Positions 8,056-15,847 are shown, counted from the first letter of the stretch. The stretch is DNA of 23,690 nucleotides from CANLDA01 sp964021645 (GCA_964021645.1 CAXIAD010000044.1:1-23690); one strand, 5' to 3'. Translations and numbers: made by a program. Notes: generated by a model not told the origin, from the sequence alone.

Positions 8056-9018
8056 ATGGATTACATTTTCACTGTTCGGCGGACGAGCAAGGGCGCATTT
8101 ACCGCAGAACCGGGGCGCACCCATTTCCTAGAGGTGCCAGAATCGGCGACTGACATTTCCCCGGATCAGGCGATTTCACGCGGTAGCAAAAAGATCCCTG
8201 ATAGTTGGGCCCGTAAGATCATGGTGGAGGCGCGGTCGGGGAAAAACCCCGTTACGGGCCAGCCTAGGGGCGACATTGTGATCTATGTGCATGGGTTCAA
8301 CACGCCAACCAAGGTGATGTTGGAGCGGCACAGAAAATTGCAGGCCGGACTAAAGAAACACGGTTTCGAAGGTTGTGTAATCAGCTTTGATTGGCCCTCT
8401 GCGTCCATGGCGCTGAACTATCTTGAGGACCGGTCGGACGCGAAATCAACGGCGCGGTATCTAGTGGATGTGGGAATCGCCGGATTTGCCGATCGTCAAA
8501 CGCAGGAATGCGAGATCAACCTGCATATTATCGCGCATTCCATGGGGGCCTTTGTGGTGCGTGAGGCATTTGATGACGCGGATGATCGCCCGGGAATCGC
8601 TGCCAAAAGCTGGTCTGTGAGTCAGGTATTATTACTGTCGGGGGATGTGTCGGCGGGATCATTGGAGGCGGGAAATCCGAAATCCAGCTCTTTGTACCGC
8701 CATTGCGTGCGATTGACGAATTATCACAATCCGTTCGACGGGGCGCTGTCATTGTCGAATGTGAAACGTGTTGGTGTGGCACCGCGTGCAGGGCGTGTCG
8801 GGATTCGCTCTCCCGAGCCGTCAAACGCTGTGAATGTAGATTGCGGGCCGCATTTTAAAGCTAGGAAGGCGTCGTTTGAGGATATCCCGAATGCCAGCCA
8901 TACGTGGTATTTTTTCGACGATACATTCATGAAAGACGCCGCAGCGACGATCCAAGGGGATGTGGACCGCAAAATGATAGAAACGCGCCGTGTGGAGGGG
9001 GATAAACTGTACCTCTGA
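8056..9018 (+). CDS. Alpha/beta hydrolase, DUF900 (COG4782) type
   Basis: A 320-residue predicted serine hydrolase. The core shows 'DIVIYVHGFNTP' (oxyanion region), 'FDWPSA' and the nucleophile elbow 'IIAHSMGAF'. A histidine in 'NASHTWYFFDDTF' near the C-terminus could complete the triad. No signal peptide is visible, although some DUF900 members are exported. The substrate is unknown. The ATG has AAAGGGA about nine bases upstream. The gene is convergent with yidD, with 21 bases between stops, and divergent from ttcA. It is one of three genes separating yidD from yidC, and the only one on the plus strand. Confidence 0.85.
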   Translation: MDYIFTVRRTSKGAFTAEPGRTHFLEVPESATDISPDQAISRGSKKIPDSWARKIMVEARSGKNPVTGQPRGDIVIYVHGFNTPTKVMLERHRKLQAGLKKHGFEGCVISFDWPSASMALNYLEDRSDAKSTARYLVDVGIAGFADRQTQECEINLHIIAHSMGAFVVREAFDDADDRPGIAAKSWSVSQVLLLSGDVSAGSLEAGNPKSSSLYRHCVRLTNYHNPFDGALSLSNVKRVGVAPRAGRVGIRSPEPSNAVNVDCGPHFKARKASFEDIPNASHTWYFFDDTFMKDAAATIQGDVDRKMIETRRVEGDKLYL

Positions 9019-9039
9019 GCGGCAACTATGGGTTGCGGT

Positions 9040-9282
9040 TCAGGGTTGGTCAGTTTTTTTTGGGTCGGGGACGGGATCATAACCATCTCCACCGAAAGGG
9101 TGGCAGCGACCAATGCGTCTAATGGTGAGCAGGCTGCCCTTAATCCCGCCGTGCTTTTCTAGCGCCTCGAGCGCATAGGCGGAACAGGTGGGTTGGTAGC
9201 GGCAGTTAAAGCCAACCCAAGGAGAGAAGATCAGGCGATATGCGCGCACAGGCAAGGCAAGGATATGTGCAAGCAGAGACAT
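9040..9282 (-). CDS. yidD: Membrane protein insertion efficiency factor YidD
   Basis: An 80-residue small amphipathic protein that associates with the inner membrane and helps YidC-dependent insertion. The family signature is complete: 'CRYQPTCSAYALEALEKHGGIKGSLLTIRRIGRCHPFG' read in parts, followed by 'GYDPVPD'. The ATG overlaps the rnpA stop (TGATG), so the two are translationally coupled. The position after rpmH and rnpA is the standard bacterial order. Confidence 0.96.
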   Translation of the reverse strand: MSLLAHILALPVRAYRLIFSPWVGFNCRYQPTCSAYALEALEKHGGIKGSLLTIRRIGRCHPFGGDGYDPVPDPKKTDQP

Positions 9283-9695
9283 CAGCTGTCTGAATGCAGC
9301 TTGTTTAGCGCGTAGACAAAATCACGCTTAAGATCCTCAAACGGGCGCTGGGCAGTGGTATTAACGCGCCCAATTAGCACGTAGTCCCATCCGGAACGCC
9401 CATGTGTCGGCAGCATCAAGCGGGCCACCTCGCGCAGGCGGCGCTTGGCGCGATTGCGTGCGACGGCGTTGCCTACCTTTTTGGTGCAGGTGAATCCCAC
9501 GCGAATCGCACCGGGCATATCGTCATCAGAACGCTTGAGCGCCTGAAGCATCATGCCTTTTGTGCCTTGTCGACGGGCCTTTGCGGCGCGAAGAAAGTCA
9601 CTGCGGTTTTTCATGACGAGCGGACATGACGAAACCGCCGGGGGCGTATCCCTGTGGTTGGCAATGCCATCCATGGGGGCCTCCGGCGGTGTCAT
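9282..9695 (-). CDS. rnpA: Ribonuclease P protein component RnpA
   Basis: The protein subunit of RNase P, which helps the RNA subunit trim 5' leaders from precursor tRNAs. The RNR signature is intact in 'VGNAVARNRAKRRLREVAR', and 'VGFTCTKKVG' precedes it. As drawn the protein is 137 residues. The first ATG has no clear ribosome-binding site, while the ATG for residue 8 (at 9674) has GGAG six bases before it, so the true product may be 130 residues. The core domain begins around 'MKNRSDFLRAAKARRQGT'. It lies 29 bases after rpmH and overlaps yidD. Confidence 0.95.
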   Translation of the reverse strand: MTPPEAPMDGIANHRDTPPAVSSCPLVMKNRSDFLRAAKARRQGTKGMMLQALKRSDDDMPGAIRVGFTCTKKVGNAVARNRAKRRLREVARLMLPTHGRSGWDYVLIGRVNTTAQRPFEDLKRDFVYALNKLHSDS

Positions 9696-9724
9696 ATCTG
9701 TATTATTCTGGCAGTGAGCGCTAT

Positions 9725-9859
9725 TTACGCGCTCAATTCCTTACGACCACGCGCGCGGCGTGAATTCAGGATTTTACGGCCAGCTTTAGTCGCCATGCGC
9801 GAACGAAAGCCGTGGCGCCGCTTGCGGACCAGATTCGAGGGTTGGTAGGTGCGCTTCAT
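9725..9859 (-). CDS. rpmH: 50S ribosomal protein L34
   Basis: A 44-residue, very basic ribosomal protein that reads MKRTYQPSNLVRKRRHGF in the first part and ends GRKILNSRRARGRKELSA. This is the canonical L34 sequence at its usual length. GGAG lies upstream of the ATG. It is the first gene of the rpmH-rnpA-yidD operon and has a well-matched promoter about 70 bases upstream. Confidence 0.98.
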   Translation of the reverse strand: MKRTYQPSNLVRKRRHGFRSRMATKAGRKILNSRRARGRKELSA

Positions 9860-9928
9860 CGCTCCGTCTCCGTACTATTGGGTGCCAAAGCGAGGAATCG
9901 CTGAACCCATGTGCTATTTCAAGCTCGT

Positions 9929-9957
9929 GCTATAGGCAGGCCCCAGCGATATGTCAA
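9929..9957 (-). promoter_or_regulatory. Sigma-70-type promoter of rpmH-rnpA-yidD
   Basis: On the minus strand a perfect -35 TTGACA (9952-9957) is followed by a 17-base spacer and the -10 TATAGC (9929-9934). Transcription would start near 9922, giving a leader of about 63 bases. The leader contains a small stem (AGCGA-GGAA-TCGCT at 9889-9902) flanked by a TGGGT/ACCCA pair. The rest of the interval up to 10136 has no gene. One dyad, ACATGC-N5-GCATGT at 10091-10107, lies 30 bases before the VTT gene and could belong to that gene's control. Confidence 0.7.
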
Positions 9958-10136
9958 ACAGCCAAAATGGGTTTTGCAATAAATTCTGCTCCCTGAGGGC
10001 AGCATTGTTTCAATATAGCCGCAAAAGCCGGTGTTTCATCACGGAATCAAGACGCGACATCAACCCACTGTGAGTGCGCTGTTGTTTCCTACATGCATGG
10101 CGCATGTTTAAGCATGAGCTACAGGTTAAATATTGA

Positions 10137-10868
10137 ATGGGCGATATGACAGAGAATCCAAAGTCCGGGCTGGCGCGTCGCCTGCCGCTGATCGCAATCC
10201 TTGTGGTGGCGTTGATTGGGGCGTTTACCCTCAAGGATTATGTGAGTTTTGAGGCATTGCGCGATAATCGTGAGGCATTGCTGGCGTTTCGGGACGCGAA
10301 TTATCTGCTGACGGTTCTGGTGTTTATGTCGGCCTATGTTGCCATTGTTGCGTTTTCGTTGCCGGGAGCAACGATAGCAACGCTGACTGGTGGCTTTTTG
10401 TTCGCGACCTTTCCTGGTGCGTTATTCAATGTTTCGGCGGCAACTATTGGTGCAACGGTGATTTTTGCGGCCGCGCGCTGGGGCTTGGGAGAACGTCTTG
10501 CCGCACGGATGGAAGGCGCTGATGGGGCGGTGAAGAAGATCAAAGACGGGATTGATGAGAATCAGTGGTCGATGTTGTTTCTGATCAGATTGGTGCCTGC
10601 GGTGCCATTCTTTATCGCGAATCTGGTGCCTGCCCTGGTCGGCGTGCCGTTGAAACGCTTTGTCATTTCGACGTTTTTGGGGATTATTCCGGGGGGTGTG
10701 GTTTATACATCTGTAGGTGCTGGGTTGGGCGAGGTGTTTGCCCAAGGCGGCACACCTGATTTGGGGATCATTTTCCAACCACAAATTTTGTTTCCAATTC
10801 TGGGGCTGTGCGTTTTGGCGCTGCTGCCGGTCGTAATAAAAGCCGTGCGCGGCAAAAAGGACATCTGA
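10137..10868 (+). CDS. VTT/TVP38 (DedA-related) family membrane protein
   Basis: A 243-residue polytopic inner-membrane protein. Membrane segments are visible near residues 14-30, 53-78, 80-105, 140-165, 170-200 and 215-235. The VTT core is recognisable in 'SLPGATIATLTGGFLFATFPG' and 'FLIRLVPAVPFFIANLVPALVGVPLKRF', with 'GIIPGGVVYTSVGAGLG' after it. The family is thought to handle lipids or to support membrane homeostasis; function here is unproven. One base separates its stop from the ATG of the next gene, a MerA-like flavoprotein. I recall this pairing from other proteobacteria, which suggests a joint role. An alternative start four codons in (MTENP) is possible. Confidence 0.9.
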   Translation: MGDMTENPKSGLARRLPLIAILVVALIGAFTLKDYVSFEALRDNREALLAFRDANYLLTVLVFMSAYVAIVAFSLPGATIATLTGGFLFATFPGALFNVSAATIGATVIFAAARWGLGERLAARMEGADGAVKKIKDGIDENQWSMLFLIRLVPAVPFFIANLVPALVGVPLKRFVISTFLGIIPGGVVYTSVGAGLGEVFAQGGTPDLGIIFQPQILFPILGLCVLALLPVVIKAVRGKKDI

Positions 10869-10869
10869 C

Positions 10870-12288
10870 ATGAAACGTATCAAGACCGATCTATTGGTTA
10901 TTGGGGCAGGGTCTGGCGGGCTGTCGGTGGCCGCGGGTGCTGCGCAAATGGGGGCGGATGTGACCCTGCTTGAGGGGCATCTGATGGGCGGGGATTGCCT
11001 GAATTTTGGCTGCGTTCCGTCGAAAGCGTTGATTGCGAGCGGCAAGGCCGCCTATGCGCAGGCCCATTCAGCGGAATTTGGTGTCGCCTCAGTGGTTCCA
11101 GATGTGAATTACGCGGCGGCCAAGGATCACGTTGCCGCGGTCATTGCTGAAATTGAGCCTAATGACTCTGTCTCTAGGTTTGAGGAATTGGGCGTGCGGG
11201 TCATTCAGGAGTTTGGCAGTTTTCTATCGCCGCGTGAAGTGCAGGCAGGCGATACGATCATAACCGCACGTCGGGTTGTGATCGCAACAGGGTCGTCGCC
11301 GTTTGTGCCGCCCGTGCCGGGGCTGGAAACAGTGCCATATGAAACGAATGAGACGATCTTTCAGCTGCGCGAGCGCCCCGAGCATCTATTGGTGATTGGC
11401 GGCGGGCCAATAGGCATGGAGATGGCGCAGGCCCATGTTCGTCTAGGGTGCAAGGTCACGGTGATTGAGGGCATGAAGGCGCTGGGCAAGGATGACCCGG
11501 AGATGGCGGCCATCGTGTTGGACAATCTACGTGCTGAGGGCATTCAGATCGAAGAGGATGCGCTTGCTGCCGAGATAAAAGGCAGTGCAGGTGCGATTGA
11601 AGTGATCACCAAAGATGGCCGTAAATTCGCAGGCACGCATCTGTTGATGGCTGTGGGTCGAAAGGCCAATGTTGAACGGCTGAACCTTGATGTTGCTGGG
11701 ATCGAGACGACACGCGCCGGAATTAAGGTGGACGCTGGCATGCGCACAGCGAATCGCCGTGTCTATGCCATTGGCGATGTGGCGGGGGGGCTGCAATTCA
11801 CCCATGTTGCGGGATATCACGCCGGGCTGATCATCCGGTCGGCGTTGTTTGGCCTGTCTGTGAAGCAGCGCACGGATCACATCCCTTGGGCCACCTATAC
11901 GGACCCTGAGCTGTCACAGATCGGCCTAACAGAAGCGCAGGCGCGTAAGAGACATGGTGATAAGCTGGAGGTGGTCAGGTTCCATTACGCGCATAATGAT
12001 CGTGCTATTGCAGAGCGTAAGACAACCGGCCTGATCAAGGTAATGGTCGTAAAGGGACGCCCAGTTGGTGTGTCTATTGCCGGATATCAGGCGGGGGAAT
12101 TGATAAACCTTTGGGCGTTGGTCATGGCAAACAAGCTGAAGATGAGCGCCGTTGCGAATATGGTCAGCCCCTACCCAACTATTGGGGAGGTGAATAAACG
12201 CGCTGCGGGGGCCTATTTCTCTCCGCGACTGTTTGATAGTGCTATGGTGAAACGGGTGGTTGGGCTGGTACAGCGCTGGCTACCCTAA
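10870..12288 (+). CDS. FAD-dependent disulfide oxidoreductase, MerA/dihydrolipoamide dehydrogenase-like
   Basis: A 472-residue class I pyridine nucleotide-disulfide oxidoreductase. The FAD-binding 'VIGAGSGGLSVA' is at residues 10-21. The redox-active cysteines are C43 and C48 in 'GGDCLNFGCVPSKA', the NAD(P)-binding fold shows 'VIGGGPIGMEMAQ', and 'VYAIGDVAGG' binds FAD. In the dimerisation domain the usual His-Glu pair near 'HAHPT..E' is replaced by 'SPYPTIGE', so it is not a standard lipoamide dehydrogenase. The C-terminal cysteine pair of true mercuric reductase is absent as well. The substrate is unknown. Coupling to the VTT protein upstream suggests the two work together. Confidence 0.9.
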   Translation: MKRIKTDLLVIGAGSGGLSVAAGAAQMGADVTLLEGHLMGGDCLNFGCVPSKALIASGKAAYAQAHSAEFGVASVVPDVNYAAAKDHVAAVIAEIEPNDSVSRFEELGVRVIQEFGSFLSPREVQAGDTIITARRVVIATGSSPFVPPVPGLETVPYETNETIFQLRERPEHLLVIGGGPIGMEMAQAHVRLGCKVTVIEGMKALGKDDPEMAAIVLDNLRAEGIQIEEDALAAEIKGSAGAIEVITKDGRKFAGTHLLMAVGRKANVERLNLDVAGIETTRAGIKVDAGMRTANRRVYAIGDVAGGLQFTHVAGYHAGLIIRSALFGLSVKQRTDHIPWATYTDPELSQIGLTEAQARKRHGDKLEVVRFHYAHNDRAIAERKTTGLIKVMVVKGRPVGVSIAGYQAGELINLWALVMANKLKMSAVANMVSPYPTIGEVNKRAAGAYFSPRLFDSAMVKRVVGLVQRWLP

Positions 12289-12308
12289 ACAGAATTGTTA
12301 GGCTCTGC

Positions 12309-13691
12309 ATGCTGAACACTCTTTCTGGTCGTTTTCTGTTTCTGACCATCATCTTTGTGATGTTGGCGGAGGTGCTGATCTTTGTGCCTTCGGTGGCGCG
12401 GTTTCGCGAAGATTACCTAACATCCCGGCTGGAACGGGCGCAGATTGCGTCGCTGGCGTTGCTTGCGGACGATATGATTGACGCCGCTCTGGAGGAGGAG
12501 TTGTTGCGCAATGCGGATGTTTTCAATGTGGTGTTGCGGCGCGATGAAATCAGGCAACTAATGTTGTCGTCACCAATGCCGGCGCCGATTGATGCAACTG
12601 TTGATTTGCGCGATGCCATGCCGCTGCGGCTAATCATGGATGCGATGGCGCGCCTGTTTGACACCGAAGAACGTGTGATCCGGGTGATTGGCGCCCCTTC
12701 CCGCGAAGCGGGCCTGTTGATCGAGGTCACAATGCAGACCACTGGTTTGCGCAACGCCATGATAGACTATGGGCTGAATGTCTTGGTCCTGTCGGCGGTA
12801 ATCTCTGTTTTCACTGCATCGCTGCTGTTTTTGGCGGTGCGCGCCATACTTGTACGGCCCATCAAGGGGGTGGTGGGATACATGCAATCCTATGCCGCGG
12901 CACCAGAAGACGCGCGGCGCATCATTCAGCCGAATTCAGGTGTTCGGGAGCTACGCGAGGCCGAAGAGGCGTTGCAAATGTTGCAAGTCGAGCTGACATC
13001 GTCGCTGAAACAGAAAGAGCGTTTGGCGCAATTGGGGGGCGCTGTCGCTAAGGTCAGTCACGATCTGCGAAATATTCTGACATCTGCACAGTTGTTCACC
13101 GACCGTATCGAAATGAGTGAAGATCCTGTTGTCATGCGCATGGCACCCAAGTTGGTGAATTCGATCACACGGGCGGTGCATCTGTGCGAAAGCACCTTGG
13201 CCTTTGGCAAAGCAGAGGAGCCCGCCCCGCGCCTGACGCATGTGCCGTTTTTGGAGCTGGTGGCGGATGTGTTTGACAGCGAGCGTCTGGCCGTCGGGGA
13301 GCATGACATAAGCCTATCAGAGAATATCCCATCGGGGTTACAGGTGCGGGCGGATGCAGAGCAGCTTTACCGTGTGATTTCAAATCTGGTGCGCAATGCC
13401 AGACAAGCGATTGTGGCAATTGGGCAGCCCGGCGAAATTATGGTTTCCGCGCGTGTCAGCGATGAAATGTGGTTCATTACTGTCGATGATACCGGCCCCG
13501 GTTTACCCCCCAAAGCACAGGAACATTTGTTCTCGCCATTTCAGGGTGGGATTCGCAAAGGTGGCACGGGTCTGGGCTTGGCAATTTCAGAAGAATTGAT
13601 CCGCGGACATGGTGGAACGCTGAGCTTAAAGAGCACCGGAGAAGGTGGAACTTGCTTTGAAATATGCCTGCCGATGGGTGACGTTGCTTAA
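12309..13691 (+). CDS. Orphan membrane sensor histidine kinase
   Basis: A 460-residue sensor kinase. Membrane helices lie at about residues 7-29 and 155-180, with a periplasmic sensing region of about 125 residues between them. A HAMP-like linker follows (about 180-235). The phosphoacceptor is H251 in 'VAKVSHDLRNIL', and the ATPase domain has N-box 'ISNLVRNARQA', G1 'VDDTGPGLPP' and G2 'GGTGLGLAI'. All catalytic boxes are intact. It lies 20 bases after the flavoprotein gene and may share its transcript. No response regulator gene is nearby, so the partner is unknown. The ribosome-binding site is weak. Confidence 0.9.
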   Translation: MLNTLSGRFLFLTIIFVMLAEVLIFVPSVARFREDYLTSRLERAQIASLALLADDMIDAALEEELLRNADVFNVVLRRDEIRQLMLSSPMPAPIDATVDLRDAMPLRLIMDAMARLFDTEERVIRVIGAPSREAGLLIEVTMQTTGLRNAMIDYGLNVLVLSAVISVFTASLLFLAVRAILVRPIKGVVGYMQSYAAAPEDARRIIQPNSGVRELREAEEALQMLQVELTSSLKQKERLAQLGGAVAKVSHDLRNILTSAQLFTDRIEMSEDPVVMRMAPKLVNSITRAVHLCESTLAFGKAEEPAPRLTHVPFLELVADVFDSERLAVGEHDISLSENIPSGLQVRADAEQLYRVISNLVRNARQAIVAIGQPGEIMVSARVSDEMWFITVDDTGPGLPPKAQEHLFSPFQGGIRKGGTGLGLAISEELIRGHGGTLSLKSTGEGGTCFEICLPMGDVA

Positions 13692-13744
13692 GTCTGAAGT
13701 TTATCGCTTTTTGCACTTGCAAAGGGTGATGGTAAACTTTAGAC
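13692..13744. repeat. Long nested inverted repeat between the histidine kinase gene and tRNA-Arg
   Basis: The outer arms GTCTGAAGTTTA (13692-13703) and TAAACTTTAGAC (13733-13744) pair over 12 positions with one G-T wobble. Inside them CTTTTTGC (13707-13714) pairs with GCAAAGGG (13719-13726) across a four-base loop. The structure starts immediately after the kinase stop codon and could end its transcript. It also covers the probable tRNA promoter. Confidence 0.5.
13711..13738 (+). promoter_or_regulatory. Probable promoter of tRNA-Arg
   Basis: TTGCAC at 13711-13716 and TAAACT at 13733-13738 are separated by 16 bases and would start transcription about 12 bases before the tRNA. Both boxes lie inside the nested inverted repeat, so promoter and hairpin overlap. 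Confidence 0.4.
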
Positions 13745-13756
13745 CGCCCTCATCGC

Positions 13757-13833
13757 GCTCTGATAGCTCAGCTGGATAGAGTACCTGACTACGAATCAGG
13801 GGGTCGGGGGTTCGAATCCTCCTCAGAGCGCCA
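13757..13833 (+). tRNA. tRNA-Arg (anticodon ACG)
   Basis: A complete 77-base cloverleaf. The acceptor stem GCTCTGA pairs with TCAGAGC, followed by discriminator G and an encoded CCA. The D arm has GCTC/GAGT. The anticodon stem CCTGA/TCAGG holds the loop CTACGAA, giving anticodon ACG, and the T arm contains GGTTCGAATCC. The wobble A34 should be deaminated to inosine, as is usual for this tRNA, to read CGN codons. Downstream, ATTTGAC-N6-GTCAAAT (13860-13879) forms a small stem that may be the 3' end of the transcript. Accessory DNA begins right after it. Confidence 0.97.
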
Positions 13834-13977
13834 TTTTTTCATTGTGAAACGTCAGACATATTTGACCTTTTCGTCAAATTATTGTCTCCCCCCCTTAGAT
13901 CGTTGTTTTCCTGCCCCGGTGATTGTCACCCGTAGGGCGGATCGACTCGGCTGTGGTCCCGCATGTGGCTAGGGAGT

Positions 13978-14807
13978 GGATGCTGTCGCAAAGTTTTAGA
14001 ATGTGGGCCTGCACGCCTCGATGTGATAGTTGCCCTCCTTTGAATTAGCGGATGGCATCAGATCGTGTCGATTGACTTCAAGGGTAGCCGCTATCCGAAA
14101 GACGTCATCTTGCACGCGGTGTTTTTCCATGTCCGATATGCGCTTTCATATCGTGATCTGGAGGAGTTAATGGCGGAACGCGGGGTCAATGTGGGCCATG
14201 CGACCTTGAACTGATGGGTCGTAAAGTATGCGTCACGGATCGCACAGGAACCGTGCAAGCGGAAGCAGAAAACAGCGGTATCCTGGCGCATGGATGAGAC
14301 CTACATCAAGGTGAATGGCAAGTGGGTTTACTATTAACGGGCTGTCGACGAATTCGACAAAACCCTTGGTTTCATGTTGTCAGAATGCCGGGATGAGGCA
14401 GCAGCAATCGCATTTTTCGCGTGTGTGATCGGGAACAACGGATTTCCCGACAGGGTTGTGATCGGCAAAAGCGGCGCAAGCCTCGCTGGGTTGCAGAACA
14501 TGAATTGCGTGCTGTTTTTTGAACGATTGGTTCTGGTTGATCGACATCCAGCAGGTGAAATATCTGAACAACATCATTGAGCAGGACCACAGATTCATTC
14601 AGAAGCTGACGAGGCAAATGAAAGGATTTCAAATCCTTCAACTCGGTCTCGGCAACTCTTAAAGGCATCGAAGTCGCGCACATGATCCGTGAACGGGAAT
14701 TCGGCCCTACTGGCCAATCCGCATTCCAACAAATAGCAGCACTCGCTGGATAGCTGTGCCCAAAGTTGTGAGGCATCCTGTCATGCGTCGGAGTTTGGGA
14801 CAGAACC
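13978..14807 (+). mobile_element. Decayed IS6-family insertion sequence
   Basis: About 830 bases, the usual size for IS6-family elements, bounded by degenerate terminal repeats. The left end reads GGATGCTGTCGCAAAG (13978-13993), close to the IS6/IS26-type end. The right end is TTTGGGACAGAACC (14794-14807), which in reverse complement resembles the left end with some differences and one gap. The transposase inside is broken by stops and frameshifts. No 8-base target duplication is visible, so flanks have diverged or rearranged. It sits about 145 bases after tRNA-Arg. Confidence 0.75.
14065..14753 (+). pseudogene. IS6-family transposase remnant
   Basis: The translation in pieces gives 'DFKGSRYPKDVILHAVFFHVRYALSYRDLEELMAERGVNV', a TGA, then 'SWRMDETYIKVNGKWVYY' and a TAA, then 'RAVDEFDKTLGFMLS'. 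After a frameshift comes 'QVKYLNNIIEQDH', and after another 'LKGIEVAHMIREREFGPTGQSAF'. These match the DDE core of IS6 transposases: D in 'MDETY', the second D region, and E in 'NNIIEQDH'. At least two in-frame stops and two frameshifts make it inactive. The original start codon cannot be identified. Confidence 0.85.
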
Positions 14808-14836
14808 ACGACAAGTGCGTTACTGATCTGAACCTG

Positions 14837-15793
14837 TTATTTCTTAGAACATGCCCGGTATGCCCCCGGCCTGACCGAAAAGAGTTTTACGAACTCTTGA
14901 GAGAAATGCGCGGCACTAGAATAGCCGCTGGCAGCGGCGATGGCCTGAAGGCTTTTTGTTGTGGATAGCAGTAGTTCGGCGGCATAGGACAACCGGATCC
15001 GTGTCGCGAGCTGGCCGGGTGCACAACCGAAAGCGTTTTGTGTTAAACGAACAAGCGTTCTGGGTGAAACCCCAATTGCCGTGCAAACTTGATCAAGGTT
15101 TTTGGGGGCAACGAATGTTTGCTCCACCAACTGGATGTACCGGATAAGTCGCGGATCAAGACCATCAACAGACCCTTTCATACCGACGGAACCAAGCATC
15201 GAACCGGATCGATTGGGTTTGAGCATGATTGCCTGACGCACCCTATTGGCGATCCCGGAGTCAAAGCTTTGCGATAACAGCTCTAGCACCATGTCGGTCA
15301 CGGCGTCCCCGCCAATGCATGTGGCGGTGCGGCAATCCAAGGCAAAGGGATCAAGCGAAAATGCCACTTTGGGGAATTTTGATTGCAGTGATGACAGCTG
15401 ACCTGGATGTGCCGCTGCGCGCCGTTTTGACAACAAACCTGCCAAGCACAGCGCATGAACACCTGTGCCAAGCCCCACGACCCATCCCCCGTGCCGGTGG
15501 CAGTGTCTGAGGCCATTTATCAGCGCGTCGTCAATATCGTCATGGTTTGTTTCACGCGCTGAACACACAAAGACATACTGCGCTTCAGTGAGAGCCGACC
15601 AATCGCTATCAGCAACGATTTCGGCCCCACATGAACTGCTGATAAGGCCGGGCGTGGCGGAAGCGGTCACCACATCCATCTGTACTTCACCGGCTAGATC
15701 CGACGCCATGCGGATCAAATCGCGCGCGACACCATAGCCGAATAGGGAAAACCCCTCATGTATGGCGAATACAGCAAGTGGTGTTTGCGTCAT
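14837..15793 (-). CDS. GlxA-type transcriptional regulator (DJ-1/PfpI domain plus AraC HTH)
   Basis: A 318-residue regulator. Residues 5-190 form a DJ-1/PfpI-like amidotransferase fold, and residues about 230-315 form an AraC-type double helix-turn-helix with 'LDQVCTAIGVSPRTLVRLTQNAFGCAPGQL' (in parts) and 'SLQAIAAASGYSSAAHFSQEFVKLFSVRPG'. The usual nucleophile-elbow cysteine is missing ('GLGTGVHALCLAGLL'), so the first domain probably senses a ligand rather than acting as an enzyme. GlxA-type proteins often activate catabolism of amines or quaternary ammonium compounds. The gene diverges from the binding-protein operon, and two direct repeats at its start are candidate binding sites. Confidence 0.9.
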   Translation of the reverse strand: MTQTPLAVFAIHEGFSLFGYGVARDLIRMASDLAGEVQMDVVTASATPGLISSSCGAEIVADSDWSALTEAQYVFVCSARETNHDDIDDALINGLRHCHRHGGWVVGLGTGVHALCLAGLLSKRRAAAHPGQLSSLQSKFPKVAFSLDPFALDCRTATCIGGDAVTDMVLELLSQSFDSGIANRVRQAIMLKPNRSGSMLGSVGMKGSVDGLDPRLIRYIQLVEQTFVAPKNLDQVCTAIGVSPRTLVRLTQNAFGCAPGQLATRIRLSYAAELLLSTTKSLQAIAAASGYSSAAHFSQEFVKLFSVRPGAYRACSKK

Positions 15794-15832
15794 TGGCGAG
15801 ATTCCGAATGATTTTGGCGAAATTATGAATCA
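15793..15832. promoter_or_regulatory. Two 19-bp direct repeats, candidate AraC-type operator
   Basis: TTGGCGAGATTCCGAATGA (15793-15811) and TTGGCGAAATTATGAATCA (15814-15832) match at 15 of 19 positions and are exactly 21 bases apart. AraC-family regulators typically bind two direct half-sites about two helical turns apart, so this fits the divergent GlxA-type regulator. The first repeat begins at the regulator's own start codon, implying autoregulation. The second lies about 16 bases before a possible -35 box of the divergent operon. Confidence 0.6.
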
Positions 15833-15847
15833 CGTTTAGCTGGTTCT

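Noticed and set aside
9022..9061. GCAAC/GTTGC stem followed by a T-run as terminator of the hydrolase gene
   Set aside because: The stem is short and about 17 bases from the T-run, and the T-run encodes the lysines near the C-terminus of YidD on the other strand.
13757..13833. tRNA-Arg 3' end as an attachment site with a second copy downstream
   Set aside because: Reading through to the end of the window I did not find a repeat of the tRNA 3' end, and there is no integrase gene. The island idea is kept only as inference.
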